DNA of 64,000 nt from Streptomyces humidus (GCF_014649655.1 NZ_BMTL01000015.1:62001-126000); one strand, 5' to 3'. Positions 16,856 through 26,107 are shown, counted from the first letter of the stretch. Numbers and translations are program-made. Notes: generated by a model from the sequence alone, not told the origin.

Positions 16856-17823
16856 GGCCGCTCCCGGGTGCGTCGGCGGGCGGTCGGCAGCGGCGCCGGG
16901 TCCTCGCCCGCCACCACGGTGTTGGAGACGGTGCCGATGCCCTCCACGGTGAGCGTGACGGTGTCGCCCGGCTTCAGCGGCGGCGGGGACTGCTCGCCCC
17001 GGACGCCCCACAGCTCGGCAAGGCAGCCGCCGTTGCCGCAGGTGCCCGAGCCGAGCACGTCGCCGGGGCGGACGACGGTGCCGCGTGAGGCGTAGGCGAC
17101 CATCTCCTCGAAGGTCCAGCTCATGTTGGACAGCAGGTCCTCGCCGACGACCTCGCCGTTCACCGAGGCGGTCAGCGCCAGACGCAGAAACCCGTCGGCG
17201 TCGCGGTACGGCTCCAGCTCGTCGGCGGTGACCAGGTACGGGCCGAGGGTGGCGGCCGTGTCCTTGCCCTTGCACGGGCCGAGGCGGACCTGCATCTCGC
17301 GGGACTGCAGGTCGCGCGCGGACCAGTCGTTGAACACCGTGTAGCCGATGATGCGGTCCCGTGCCTGGTCGGGAGTCAGGCTCCGCCCCTCCCGGCCGAT
17401 GACGGCGGCGACCTCCAGCTCGAAGTCGAGGGCCTCGCTGCCCGGCGGCACCGGGACGTCGTCGTGGGCGCCGATGACGGCGTACGGGTTGGTGAAGTAG
17501 AACGTCGGGGCGTCGTACCAGGCTTCGGGCACCCCGCCGACGCCGTCCACGGAACGCCGTACGCCTTCGACGTGCTCCTCGAAGGTGACGAAGTCCCGCA
17601 CGGTGGGCGGCTGAAGCGGAGGCAGCAGCCGCACCTCGGACACATGGGGGCCCGGCGGCACGTCGAGCGTGGCGGCGCCGGCGCGCAGGAGCGCGTCGAG
17701 TCCGTCGCCGGAGCCGATCAGCTCGGTGAGCGAGCGGACGCCGGGGACCGGGTGGAGGACGCCGTCCTCCCCGACGACGGCGACCCGGCTCAGGTGTCGA
17801 TGTTCATAGGCGGCGAATCGCAT
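16852..17823 (-). CDS. Fumarylacetoacetate hydrolase family protein (paralogue 2)
   Basis: A 323-residue FAH-fold enzyme. The C-terminal catalytic domain carries the metal-binding acidic set (ALDFELEVAAVIGREGR; the E-x-E triad), the SARDLQSREMQVRLGPCKGKD helix and the GSGTCGNGGCLAELWG loop. Such enzymes hydrolyse C-C bonds in 1,3-diketone-like ring-cleavage products or act as hydratases/decarboxylases. It lies between the extradiol-type dioxygenase gene upstream and the SDR gene downstream, a natural position for hydrolysing a ring-fission product. GGAG lies 9 bases before ATG 17823. Confidence 0.88.
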   Translation of the reverse strand: MRFAAYEHRHLSRVAVVGEDGVLHPVPGVRSLTELIGSGDGLDALLRAGAATLDVPPGPHVSEVRLLPPLQPPTVRDFVTFEEHVEGVRRSVDGVGGVPEAWYDAPTFYFTNPYAVIGAHDDVPVPPGSEALDFELEVAAVIGREGRSLTPDQARDRIIGYTVFNDWSARDLQSREMQVRLGPCKGKDTAATLGPYLVTADELEPYRDADGFLRLALTASVNGEVVGEDLLSNMSWTFEEMVAYASRGTVVRPGDVLGSGTCGNGGCLAELWGVRGEQSPPPLKPGDTVTLTVEGIGTVSNTVVAGEDPAPLPTARRRTRERP

Positions 17824-17928
17824 GCACGGCTCCAGGCTCCGACGGTCCGGTAAAGCGGTGGGAACCGGGGACGCGGCGAGACGTCAGGGCGATGGACAGA
17901 GCCGCCGCGTCCCCGGGGTTCGGGCGGG

Positions 17929-18867
17929 TCAGACGGGCGGGGCGACGAAGCAGCCGCGGTCCACGTCGTTGAAGGACTCCTTGGCGACCAGCTCGTTCAT
18001 GGGGTTGGCGGTGCCCCACTGGTCGGTGACCTCGGGCTGGGAGAAGTCGTAGACGTGCGGGTGCCAGGTGTCCTCGTCCAGCAGCTCCAGCTCCGTCGTG
18101 TACTCGACGGTGTTGCCGTGCGGGTCGAGGAAGTAGGTGAACGTGTTGTCGCCCGCGAGGTGCCGGCCCGGACCCCAGACCTTCTGGAAGCCGGCCCGCA
18201 TCACCCGGCCGGAGCCGCGCATGTACTCGTCCAGGCCGCGCATCTCGAAGGAGACGTGGTGCAGGGAGGTGTGCGGGCCCTTGGCGATGGCCATGGAGTG
18301 GTGCTGGTTGCTGATCCGCATGAAGTGCATGACGTCGCCGACGTACGGCGAGCTGAGCGTGTCGGAGTGCCGGAAGCCGAGGTGGGTCTCGTACCACTCG
18401 CGGGTCCTGTCGAGGTCCGGGGAGTTGAGCACGACGTGCGACAGCTTGACCGGGATCGCCTCCTTCTCCTCGATCCTGCGGTGCTGTCGTACGGCGACGT
18501 CGGCGGAGACCTCGACGGTGCGGCCGTCGATGTCGAAGAAGCGGAAGCCGTAGCCGCCGCCGGGGGTGTCCACCTTGCCCGGCTGGGAGATCAACCGCAC
18601 TCCGCCGGCGAGGAGTTGCTCGGCGAGGGCGTCCACGTCCGCCGCGCTCGCGGCGCCGTAGGAGATCAGGTCCAGACGCTTCTCCTCGGCCTTGCGCAGG
18701 CGTACGACGTACTGTTCGGGGCTGCCCTCGGCGGCGAGGAAGGAGATGCCGGAGTCCTCGGCCACCTTGGTCAGGCCCCAGACGCCGGCGTAGAAGTCGA
18801 GTTGCCGGTCGTAGTCGGGCACGGCGAGGTCCACGTGCCGCAGATGCGTCAGCAGGCGTGCGCTCAT
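17929..18867 (-). CDS. Two-domain VOC protein, extradiol catechol dioxygenase type
   Basis: A 312-residue protein with two vicinal-oxygen-chelate halves (about 5-120 and 138-262). The second half keeps the mononuclear metal triad of type I extradiol dioxygenases: His144 (KLSHVVLNS), His203 (SLHHVSFEM, matching the H-x-V-x-F pattern) and Glu255 (GNTVEYTTE). It therefore probably cleaves a catechol-like ring meta to the hydroxyls with O2 and Fe(II). It is 25 bases upstream-separated from the amidohydrolase gene and co-directional with it. GAAGGA precedes ATG 18867. Glyoxalase-like activity is an alternative, but the triad and length favour ring cleavage. Confidence 0.87.
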   Translation of the reverse strand: MSARLLTHLRHVDLAVPDYDRQLDFYAGVWGLTKVAEDSGISFLAAEGSPEQYVVRLRKAEEKRLDLISYGAASAADVDALAEQLLAGGVRLISQPGKVDTPGGGYGFRFFDIDGRTVEVSADVAVRQHRRIEEKEAIPVKLSHVVLNSPDLDRTREWYETHLGFRHSDTLSSPYVGDVMHFMRISNQHHSMAIAKGPHTSLHHVSFEMRGLDEYMRGSGRVMRAGFQKVWGPGRHLAGDNTFTYFLDPHGNTVEYTTELELLDEDTWHPHVYDFSQPEVTDQWGTANPMNELVAKESFNDVDRGCFVAPPV

Positions 18868-18892
18868 GGTGTGGGTTCCTTCTCTGTGAGGT

Positions 18893-19969
18893 TCAGGTCA
18901 GGCGCAGCAGGGCGGCCGCGTTGCCGCCGCGGACGGCGTGGAAGTCGGCGTCGGGAAGGCGCGCGGCGCGCAGTGCGCCGACGGGGTCCTCGGCGCCCAT
19001 GTCGAAGGGGAAGTCGGAGCCGAGCAGCACACGGTCCGCGCCGGCCGCTTCGGTCAGCGCCCGCAGGACGTGCGGGTCGTGGACCAGGGAGTCGAAGTAC
19101 AGGCGCTTGAGGTAGCTGCTGGGCGGATGCGCGCAGCCCGCGCCCGCGTCGGACCGGGCGGACCAGGCGTGGTCGGAACGGCCGATGTGGGTGGGGAGGT
19201 AGCCGCCGCCGTGCGCGGCGATCAGTCTCAGCTCCGGGTGCCGGTCCAGCACCCCGGAGAAGATCAGGTGCGAGAGCGCGACGGCGTTCTCGGTGGGCTG
19301 GCCGACGGTGTTGGACAGGTACCACTGGTCCAGGCGCTCGTCGAGCGTGCAGCCGAAGGGATGCAGGAAGAGGATCGCGCCGGTCTCGGCGGCCCGGGCC
19401 CAGAAGGGCTCGTACGCCGGGTCGGACAGTTCGCGGCCGGGGGCGTGGCTGGAGATCTCGACGCCCAGCAGTCCCTGTTCCAGGGCGTGGTCCAGGGCCC
19501 GGACCGCCTGCCGCGGGTGCTGGAGGGGGGCCAGGCCGAGCCCGCGCAGCCGGTCGGGGGCCTGGGCGCAGTGTGCGGCCGTGGCCTCGGCCGCGAGCCG
19601 GCAGACCTTCTCGGCCGTGTCCTCGTCCGTCCAGTAGTGGTAGTGCGACGGCGAAGGGCTGACCAGCTGCACGTCCACGCCCTGCGCGTCCATCGCGGCC
19701 AGTCGTCGCTCCACGTCGGTGGCCTTGGGGAGGACGGCGCGGACCATGGGGCCGCTGACCGCGAGCGACGCGGGGCCGTTGCGGCGGGCCTCCAGCTCCC
19801 TGGCCTCGGCCAGTCCGGGAAGGCCGGCCACGAGGGCCTCGACCTCGCCGATCAGGAGGTGTGCGTGGACGTCGACGGTCGGGACGGGACGCGCGCCGGC
19901 GTTCGCCGAGGGACGGCCGCCGGGCTGAGGGCCCGTCGCGACGCCGTCCTGCGGGGGGTGGGCGGTCAC
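18893..19969 (-). CDS. Amidohydrolase-family (ACMSD-like) hydrolase or decarboxylase
   Basis: A 358-residue metal-dependent TIM-barrel enzyme of the Amidohydro_2 family. The metal site is visible as HxH in VDVHAHLLIGE, a further His in ISSHAPGRE/LFLHPFG, His in AHGGGYLPTHIGR and Asp in LLGSDFPFDMG. This set matches 2-amino-3-carboxymuconate-semialdehyde decarboxylase and related nonoxidative decarboxylases acting on ring or ring-fission acids. The start GTG 19969 overlaps the stop of the FAD monooxygenase gene by 4 bases. In context it may decarboxylate a carboxylated intermediate. The first 28 residues are a disordered Gly/Pro-rich tail. Confidence 0.87.
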   Translation of the reverse strand: MTAHPPQDGVATGPQPGGRPSANAGARPVPTVDVHAHLLIGEVEALVAGLPGLAEARELEARRNGPASLAVSGPMVRAVLPKATDVERRLAAMDAQGVDVQLVSPSPSHYHYWTDEDTAEKVCRLAAEATAAHCAQAPDRLRGLGLAPLQHPRQAVRALDHALEQGLLGVEISSHAPGRELSDPAYEPFWARAAETGAILFLHPFGCTLDERLDQWYLSNTVGQPTENAVALSHLIFSGVLDRHPELRLIAAHGGGYLPTHIGRSDHAWSARSDAGAGCAHPPSSYLKRLYFDSLVHDPHVLRALTEAAGADRVLLGSDFPFDMGAEDPVGALRAARLPDADFHAVRGGNAAALLRLT

Positions 19970-21099
19970 GGCAGCTCCCTGAGTGCGGTCATGGTGGCGC
20001 CCATCAGGCCGGGCACGTCTCCGGGTACGCCGTCGAGCTGCCACTGCCCGATCTGCACGGACGCGTCGACGACCATCCGGACGCGGTCGATCCGCCGCTC
20101 GTAGTAGCGCGTGAACAGCTCCGTGTCCCATGCGGACCCGTCGGTCAGCAGCCGGGCCAGCACCCAGGCGTCCTCCAGGGCCATCGCCGCGCCCTGGGCC
20201 AGCGTGGGCGGGCAGCAGTGCGCGGCGTCGCCGACGAGAACGACACGCCCCCGGTGCCAGGCCCCCTCGACCAGCATCCGGTCGAACCAGGTGTAGTTCA
20301 CCTGGGACGCGTCGGTGATCGATGCACGGATCTCGTCCCAGGCGCCGCCGTAGCTCTCGGCGAGGCGGCGCATCTCCTGCGCGTAGGACTCGGGTGGGAT
20401 GGTGGCGCGGTCGCGGCTGGGCTCCACCAGATAGGCGTAGACCGTGTCCGCGCCGGTGGGCGTGTAGCCGGCGATGTAGCAGGGCCCGCCGTGCGAGAGG
20501 TCGCTGCGCTCCACGCCGGCCGGACGCGGCGCCGGGACGCGCCAGATCGCCATGCCGGTCGGCTCGGGCCGGGCGTCGATGCCGATGGCGGCGCGGGTCG
20601 CGGAGTTCAGGCCGTCGGCGGCCACGACGAGGTCGTAGCGGTCCTCGGCGCCGTCGCTGAGGCGGACGGTCACGGATGTGTCGTCCTGGGCGAGGATCTC
20701 GGCGGTGGCGCCGAGCCGGACGTGCGCGCCGGAGGCCCGGACGGCGTCGACGAGGATGCGCTGGAGCACCGGGCGCTGCATGCCCAGGGTGGCGGGGAGG
20801 TCGTCCCCGCCGGTGCGCAGGACGTCGCCGACGTGGAGCACGGCGCCGTCGGGCGTCGTCAGTCCCAGGGCGTCGAAGCCGAAGCCGTGCTCGCGGACCT
20901 CGTCCCAGACGCCGACCTCGCGCAGCACGCGCAGGGCGTTGCCCTGAAGGGTGATGCCGGAGCCGCGCACGTTCCCGTCCGGCCTCGCCTCGACGAGGTC
21001 GACGTCGATGCCCGCCCGCCGCAGCAGCACGGCCGTGGCGCTGCCGGCGGTGCCCCCTCCGACGACCAGGACTCTCTTTCTCCGCGTCGCTTCTTCCAT
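19966..21099 (-). CDS. FAD-dependent aromatic monooxygenase (PHBH-like)
   Basis: A 377-residue class A flavoprotein monooxygenase: N-terminal FAD-binding VLVVGGGTAGSATAVLL, the Asp-Gly motif LVVAADGLNS and the second FAD-ribityl motif VLVGDAAHCCPPTLAQGAA. These enzymes hydroxylate phenolic or N-heteroaromatic rings using NAD(P)H and O2. ATG 21099 is chosen because AGAGGAG sits 7 bases upstream; an in-frame GTG at 21126 overlapping the upstream stop (GTGA) is the alternative. It is the likely pathway-opening enzyme of the operon, preparing a diol for the dioxygenase. Confidence 0.9.
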   Translation of the reverse strand: MEEATRRKRVLVVGGGTAGSATAVLLRRAGIDVDLVEARPDGNVRGSGITLQGNALRVLREVGVWDEVREHGFGFDALGLTTPDGAVLHVGDVLRTGGDDLPATLGMQRPVLQRILVDAVRASGAHVRLGATAEILAQDDTSVTVRLSDGAEDRYDLVVAADGLNSATRAAIGIDARPEPTGMAIWRVPAPRPAGVERSDLSHGGPCYIAGYTPTGADTVYAYLVEPSRDRATIPPESYAQEMRRLAESYGGAWDEIRASITDASQVNYTWFDRMLVEGAWHRGRVVLVGDAAHCCPPTLAQGAAMALEDAWVLARLLTDGSAWDTELFTRYYERRIDRVRMVVDASVQIGQWQLDGVPGDVPGLMGATMTALRELP

Positions 21100-21122
21100 G
21101 GCCGACTCCTCTGGTGGACGGG

Positions 21123-22088
21123 TCACTTGACGGCGACCGGGTTGACGGGGGAGCCGACGGCTCCGGTGATGGGCAGGGGTGCGGCGGTGAGCCAGAACTC
21201 GTACACGCCGTCGCGGGCGCAGTCCTCCGCGAGGGCGTCGGGGTCCCACATCTCGCCGATCAGCAGGCCCATGTTGGGGATGGCGACCTGGTGCAGCGGC
21301 TGGAAGGCGGCGTCGAACTCGTTGGGCCGTACCTCGAAGCCCCAGGTGTCGGTGGCGATCGCGGCGATCTCGGTGCGGTGCAGCCAGCCGGCCGTGGTGA
21401 AGGACAGTCCGGGCGAGTCGCCGCCCGCGTAGTCGCCCCAGCCCTCGCGGCGGGCGCGCGCGAGACGTCCGGTCCGGACGACGACGATGTCGCCGCGGCC
21501 GACGGCGACGCCGTGCGCCTCGGCCGTCGCGGTCAGGTGCTCCTCGGTGATCGCGAAACCGTCCGGCAGCTCTCCGCGTTCGTCGCCGGTCACCAGGCCG
21601 ACGTCGAGGAGCACACCGCGTCCGGCGACGTGCGGGGCCATGTGCTCGATGCCGGTGACCAGGTCGCCGTCGGAGGTGACGACCTTCGCGGCGTCCCGCC
21701 CGTTCCACGCCTTGCCGTGGTCGAAGATGTGCCCGAGCCCGTCCCACTGGGTGGAGCACTGCAGGGGCATCGCGATCACGTCGTCGGCGCCGCCGATGCC
21801 GTGCGGGAAGCCCTGGTTGCCGAGGGCCGCGTCGGTGCCCGTGTCGAGCATGGTGTGGACGGGGTTGGTGCGGCGGCGCCAGCCCTTCTGCGGCCCGTTC
21901 ATGTCGAACCGCTGCGACAGCGAGAAGCTGACGCCCCGCCGGACCAGCGCCGCGCCCTCGCGGCGCTTGGCCTCGTCGAGGTGGTTCAGCGTGCCCAGCA
22001 CGTCGTCCTCGCCCCAGCGCCCCCAGTTGGAGTACGCCTTGGCGGCCTCGGCGACCGCGCCCTCCGGGTCGCGCCGGTCCGGCTTCAT
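21123..22088 (-). CDS. Cyclase-family metal-dependent hydrolase
   Basis: A 321-residue member of the cyclase/kynurenine-formamidase-like family (PF04199). The usual HxGTHxDxPxH motif is present in variant form as CSTQWDGLGHIFDHG, typical of the longer actinobacterial subfamily; GRGVLLDVGL and VRTGR-like strands follow. It probably hydrolyses an amide, lactone or cyclic intermediate with a divalent metal. The ATG at 22088 overlaps the preceding gene's stop by 4 bases (ATGA). Substitution in the metal motif makes the exact reaction uncertain. Confidence 0.82.
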   Translation of the reverse strand: MKPDRRDPEGAVAEAAKAYSNWGRWGEDDVLGTLNHLDEAKRREGAALVRRGVSFSLSQRFDMNGPQKGWRRRTNPVHTMLDTGTDAALGNQGFPHGIGGADDVIAMPLQCSTQWDGLGHIFDHGKAWNGRDAAKVVTSDGDLVTGIEHMAPHVAGRGVLLDVGLVTGDERGELPDGFAITEEHLTATAEAHGVAVGRGDIVVVRTGRLARARREGWGDYAGGDSPGLSFTTAGWLHRTEIAAIATDTWGFEVRPNEFDAAFQPLHQVAIPNMGLLIGEMWDPDALAEDCARDGVYEFWLTAAPLPITGAVGSPVNPVAVK

Positions 22089-23077
22089 GACGTCTCCCGC
22101 ACGCACCGCGTGCGCTGCGCTCCGAGACCGGTGATCGATCCCTCCATGACGTCGCCGTCCCGCAGCAGCCGCCCCCAGTGCATGCCGTTGCCGGCCGGGC
22201 TGCCGGTCAGCACGAGGTCGCCGGGCAGCAGACGGGAGGTCCGGGAGATGTACGACACCAGCCGCGCGATGCCGAAGAGCATGTCCTCGGTGGACTCGTC
22301 CTGCATGGTCTCGCCGTTGAGCTTCAGCGTGACGCGCAGGTCGCCGGGGTCGGCGATCGACGCGGCGGGCACGATCCACGGGCCGAGCGGGGTGAAACCG
22401 GGGGCGTTCTTGCTGCGCAGCCAGTCGGTGCCGATGGCCTTCATGTCGCGGCGGAAGACGGTGGCGCGGTCGGTGAGGTCGTTGGCGATCGTGTAGCCGG
22501 CGACGTGCTCCAGCGCCTCGTCCACGTCGACCCGGTGGGCGGGCCGGCTGATGACGACCGCCAGCTCGAGTTCCCAGTCGGGCTGTTCGGCCCAGTCGGG
22601 GAGCACGACGTCGTCGTAGGGGCCGGTGATCGCGCTCGGCAGGCCGAGGAACACGTACGGCAGGTCCTCGGCGGCCCGGCGGTCCATGACCGCGGCGATC
22701 TCCGCGCGTGCCTCCTCGAGGGTGCGGGGATCGTCGGGGGCGCGGTGGGCGACCTCCAGGTCGATCACGTGCTGCCGGTAGTTGGCGCCGGACTGGAATA
22801 CCTGGCGGGGCTCGACCGGGGCCAGTACGCGCAGGCCCTCCAGAGGCCTCCGGTCGGCCGTCTCGTCGGCGGCGAGCTCGTGCAGGCGAGGGAGCAGTTC
22901 GTCCCAGCGCTCGAAGATCCCCCGGGTCGTCAGGGCAGGGTCTCCGAGGGCCGCCCGCAGATCCAGCACGTGCTCTCCGGGAGTCACCAGGCCGGGGAAG
23001 GGCGCCTGGTCCGGGGCGGCGAAGGAGCCGAGGGCGAAGGGTCCGGAGAAGGACGCGGAAGCGGCTGCGGGTTTCAC
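22085..23077 (-). CDS. Fumarylacetoacetate hydrolase family protein (paralogue 1)
   Basis: A 330-residue FAH-fold protein, first gene of the leftward catabolic operon. The metal-binding signature is in DWELELAVVISRPAHRV (E-x-E), with ANDLTDRATVFRRDMKAIGT and VLTGSPAGNGMHWGRLL downstream. The start is GTG 23077 with GGAGGAC 8 bases upstream. It differs clearly in sequence from the second FAH member at 16852-17823, so the operon probably uses two successive hydrolase/hydratase steps on ring-fission products. The divergent LysR gene starts 128 bases away. Confidence 0.88.
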   Translation of the reverse strand: MKPAAASASFSGPFALGSFAAPDQAPFPGLVTPGEHVLDLRAALGDPALTTRGIFERWDELLPRLHELAADETADRRPLEGLRVLAPVEPRQVFQSGANYRQHVIDLEVAHRAPDDPRTLEEARAEIAAVMDRRAAEDLPYVFLGLPSAITGPYDDVVLPDWAEQPDWELELAVVISRPAHRVDVDEALEHVAGYTIANDLTDRATVFRRDMKAIGTDWLRSKNAPGFTPLGPWIVPAASIADPGDLRVTLKLNGETMQDESTEDMLFGIARLVSYISRTSRLLPGDLVLTGSPAGNGMHWGRLLRDGDVMEGSITGLGAQRTRCVRETS

Positions 23078-23106
23078 GGGAATGTCCTCCAGATTGCGGT
23101 GGCACC

Positions 23107-23143
23107 AATCTGGCCCCTGACCTCGTAATCTGGGAAATAGATT
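23107..23143. promoter_or_regulatory. Probable LysR-type operator in the divergent promoter region
   Basis: AATCTGGGAAATAGATT (23127-23143) is an inverted repeat AATCT-N7-AGATT that contains a T-N11-A LysR box. A second AATCT stands at 23107-23111, exactly 20 bases (two helical turns) away, as expected for tandem recognition and activation sites. It lies between the divergent FAH and LysR start codons. Confidence 0.6.
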
Positions 23144-23205
23144 CTTTAGATGTCGATCATCCGCCGTGTAAATGCCGCGTTCAGCGGCCTCGCCCTGGAG
23201 GCGTC

Positions 23206-24183
23206 GTGTCCCTCTCCGGCCTCGATCTCAACCTCGTCCTGTCCCTGCGGGCCCTGCTGGAGGAACGCAACGTCACCCGCGCCGGGCAGCGCGTCGGGCT
23301 CAGCCAGCCGGCGATGAGCGCCGCCCTGGCGCGTCTGCGCCGTCACTTCGACGACGAGCTGCTCTCACGCGTCGGCAGACAGTACGAACTGACCGCCCTC
23401 GGCCGCGCTCTGCTGGACCGCACCGCGACCGCGTGCGACCTGCTGGAACGCGTCTTCACCAGCAGGGCCGACTTCGCCCCGGGCAGCGAGGAGCACGAGT
23501 TCACCCTGCTCACCTCGGACTACGCCCTCACCGTGTTCGGCGCCGAACTCGCCCACACCGTGCACGCGGAGGCCCCGGGGGTACGGCTGCGCTTCCGGCG
23601 GACGCCCGGCGACGTCACGGAGGACACCGAGACGCTGCTCAGAACGGCCGACGGGCTGCTGATGCCGCACGGCGTCTTCAGCGGCTTCCCCGCCGTGGAG
23701 CTGTTCTCCGACCGCTGGGTCTTCCTCGTCGCCGAGGCCAACGACGAGGTCGGCGACCGGCTCACCCTGGACGACCTGGCGCGGCTGCCCTGGGTCACCT
23801 ACCAGCGCACCTACGACGCTCCGGCCGCCCGGCAGCTGAGCATGCTCGGGATCGAACCCCGGGTCGAGGTCTCCGTCGACAGTTTCCAGGCGCTGCCCTT
23901 CCTGGTCGCCGGCACCCGCCGGATCGCCCTGGTGCAACAGCGTCTGGCCGAGCTGCTGAGCGGGGTGGCCGCCGTACGGCCCATGGAGGCGCCCTACGGG
24001 GCGGTCCCTCTCCAGGAGGCGCTGTGGTGGCATCCGGTGCACGCCCACGACGCGGCCCACATCTGGCTGCGCGAGACGGCGGCCCGGGTGGGAGCGCAGC
24101 TGGCGGCAACCGAACCCGGCCGGATCGCGTCGCTCTCCCCGGGACAGCGGCCCGTGCCCGACCGGTATCCACCTGCCGGATGA
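23206..24183 (+). CDS. LysR-family transcriptional regulator (NodD-like)
   Basis: A 325-residue LysR regulator: winged helix-turn-helix in residues 1-65 (LNLVLSLRALLEERNVTRAGQ followed by LSQPAMSAALARLRRHF), a linker helix and a periplasmic-binding-like effector domain (about 90-300). The sequence resembles the NodD/NahR subgroup, whose members sense aromatic inducers. Start GTG 23206 is chosen because CTGGAGG lies just upstream (23195-23201). It is transcribed away from the catabolic operon and probably activates it in response to a pathway intermediate through the inverted repeat in the shared promoter region. Confidence 0.92.
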   Translation: MSLSGLDLNLVLSLRALLEERNVTRAGQRVGLSQPAMSAALARLRRHFDDELLSRVGRQYELTALGRALLDRTATACDLLERVFTSRADFAPGSEEHEFTLLTSDYALTVFGAELAHTVHAEAPGVRLRFRRTPGDVTEDTETLLRTADGLLMPHGVFSGFPAVELFSDRWVFLVAEANDEVGDRLTLDDLARLPWVTYQRTYDAPAARQLSMLGIEPRVEVSVDSFQALPFLVAGTRRIALVQQRLAELLSGVAAVRPMEAPYGAVPLQEALWWHPVHAHDAAHIWLRETAARVGAQLAATEPGRIASLSPGQRPVPDRYPPAG

Positions 24184-24434
24184 TCCCCATCATCGATATC
24201 GATCGGATGAGGGCTAGGCAGGACCTCCCCCTTGGCCCATAGTCGTCTCAATCCGGCGCGGGAGCCGCACCCTCACCCGCCGCCGGTACCGCGCAGGAGC
24301 CCGGCGGGCCGGCCCGCCGCGACGCCCGGCAGCCGTCGGCGCCCCGCTCCGGGGCCGCCACGGATGTCCGGCGGCCCGCCCACGACGGCCGCACCGTCCC
24401 GTTCACCTCCCCACCCGCCACGTGGAGTTCCGCC

Positions 24435-25721
24435 ATGCCCGCACCCGTCTCCCCGCTCCCGTCGCCGCCGTCCGAGGCGGTCACGGACGCCCCGCCCGAG
24501 CAGACCGTGTCCGGCCCCGGCCACCGGCTCCGCCTCACGCTGCTGATGGCCGGCGCCTGTCTGCCGATCCTGGGCGCCGTGCTCATCGCCCCCGTCCTGC
24601 CGCAGATGCAGGACCACTTCGCCGACGTGCCGGGCGTCGACGCGCTCGTCCCCATGGCGCTGACGATCCCCGCCCTGTCGCTGGCGCTGCTGGCCCCCTT
24701 CGCCGGCGTCCTCGTGGACCGGCTCGGGCGCAAACGCCTGCTCGTCGTCGCGACCACGCTCTACGCGGTCCTCGGCACCGCCCCGCTGTGGCTGGACTCC
24801 CTCGTCGCCGTCGTCGCCAGCCGCGCCCTCGTCGGCGTCGCCGAAGCCGTCATCATGACCTGCTGCACCACGCTGCTCGGCGACTACTACTCCGGCAGGC
24901 AGCGCGACCGCTATCTCGCCATGCAGACGATGTGCGCCTCGATCTCCGCGACGGCCTTCTTCGTCCTGGGCGGCGTGGCCGGTTCGGCCGGCTGGCGCAT
25001 GCCGTTCTGGGCCTACGCCGTGAGCCTGCTGCTCGCCCCCGCCATGGCCGCCTTCCTGCCCCGGCCCCGGCCCGACGACCGCACGGACGAGCCCTCCCCC
25101 GCCGCCCCGGAACCGGTCCCCGCACGGTCTTTCCCCTGGCGTCCGCTGGCCGGCACGTGCGCGCTGACCGTGTTCGGCGCCGTCCTCTTCTACACCGTCC
25201 AGGTGGAGATGGCGTTCCTCCTGGACGACATGGGCGTGACCAGCACCGGCGTGATCGGACTGGCCGGCGCGGGCTCCAGTGCCGCGGTCGTGACGGGCGC
25301 CGTCCTCTTCACCAGGGCCGGCCGCAGCCCGCAGGACTGGCTGCCCACCGCCTTCGGTCTGTGCACCCTCGGGTTCGCGGTGATCTGGCTCGCGCCCGGC
25401 CCCGTGGTGCTCGTCCTGGGCGCCGTGATCAACTGCCTGGGCGGCGGCATCATGCTGCCGAGTCTGCTCACCCTCGCCATGTCCCGGCTCGACTACGCCG
25501 ACCGCGGCCGCGGCACCGGTCTGTGGACGGGCTCCTTCTTCCTCGGCCAGTTCGTCTGCCCGCTCGTGGTGCTCGCGCTCGCCTCCGCCGTCGGCACCAG
25601 GGCGAACGCCCTGGGCGTGCTCGCCCTCGCCGGGGCCGCCGCCACCGCCGCGCTCGGCCTCGCCGGCCGTCGACGCCGGACGCGAACCGCCCCGGCAACG
25701 GTCCGGCAGGCGGCGGGCTGA
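24435..25721 (+). CDS. Major facilitator superfamily transporter
   Basis: A 428-residue membrane protein with about 12 predicted hydrophobic helices, the MFS motif A between helices 2 and 3 (GVLVDRLGRKRLLVV) and a central hydrophilic loop (about 210-235). The N-terminal 30 residues are hydrophilic. It follows the LysR gene in the same direction after 251 bases, and so is likely an uptake or efflux carrier linked to the aromatic pathway. Drug efflux is an alternative. GGAG stands about 9 bases before ATG 24435. The gap in front contains a 12-base palindrome ATCGATATCGAT (24192-24203). Confidence 0.88.
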   Translation: MPAPVSPLPSPPSEAVTDAPPEQTVSGPGHRLRLTLLMAGACLPILGAVLIAPVLPQMQDHFADVPGVDALVPMALTIPALSLALLAPFAGVLVDRLGRKRLLVVATTLYAVLGTAPLWLDSLVAVVASRALVGVAEAVIMTCCTTLLGDYYSGRQRDRYLAMQTMCASISATAFFVLGGVAGSAGWRMPFWAYAVSLLLAPAMAAFLPRPRPDDRTDEPSPAAPEPVPARSFPWRPLAGTCALTVFGAVLFYTVQVEMAFLLDDMGVTSTGVIGLAGAGSSAAVVTGAVLFTRAGRSPQDWLPTAFGLCTLGFAVIWLAPGPVVLVLGAVINCLGGGIMLPSLLTLAMSRLDYADRGRGTGLWTGSFFLGQFVCPLVVLALASAVGTRANALGVLALAGAAATAALGLAGRRRRTRTAPATVRQAAG

Positions 25722-26107
25722 CGGACGGCGGGCCGACCGGACGCGGACCGACCGGACTCGGCGCGATCCACGCCGAGCAGCGGTCGCAGCGCCGAGAAGC
25801 AGTCGCCGCGCACCGGTCGCGGCCGGTGTCGCGGACGTCCCCGCGACGCCGGCCCGCCCCGGCTCCACCGTAGACAGCGGGCGCGGGCCACCGGAGGAAA
25901 GTGATCGGGCTCGCCCTCGGAGACAGCCCTGCCCGCCGGGCGGCGACCGCCGCACGACCGTGCCCGCAGGAGAGCGCCCGCATGAGAGCGCCCCTACCGA
26001 CCCTGCCCTTGCGAGCGGACGGGGCCCCGGCTCCCCTCATCCGCTGTCGAGCCGACGCGAACCACGCTGAACGCTCCGCCGGACGCGGACCGCAGGCCCT
26101 GGACGGC
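25722..26107. other. Intergenic region between MFS and devS-like genes
   Basis: This 386-base gap separates convergent genes (MFS rightward, kinase leftward). It begins with repeated GGACCGACCGGAC-like sequence (25729-25760) that can pair locally and may terminate transcription. No supported gene or operator was seen. Confidence 0.35.
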
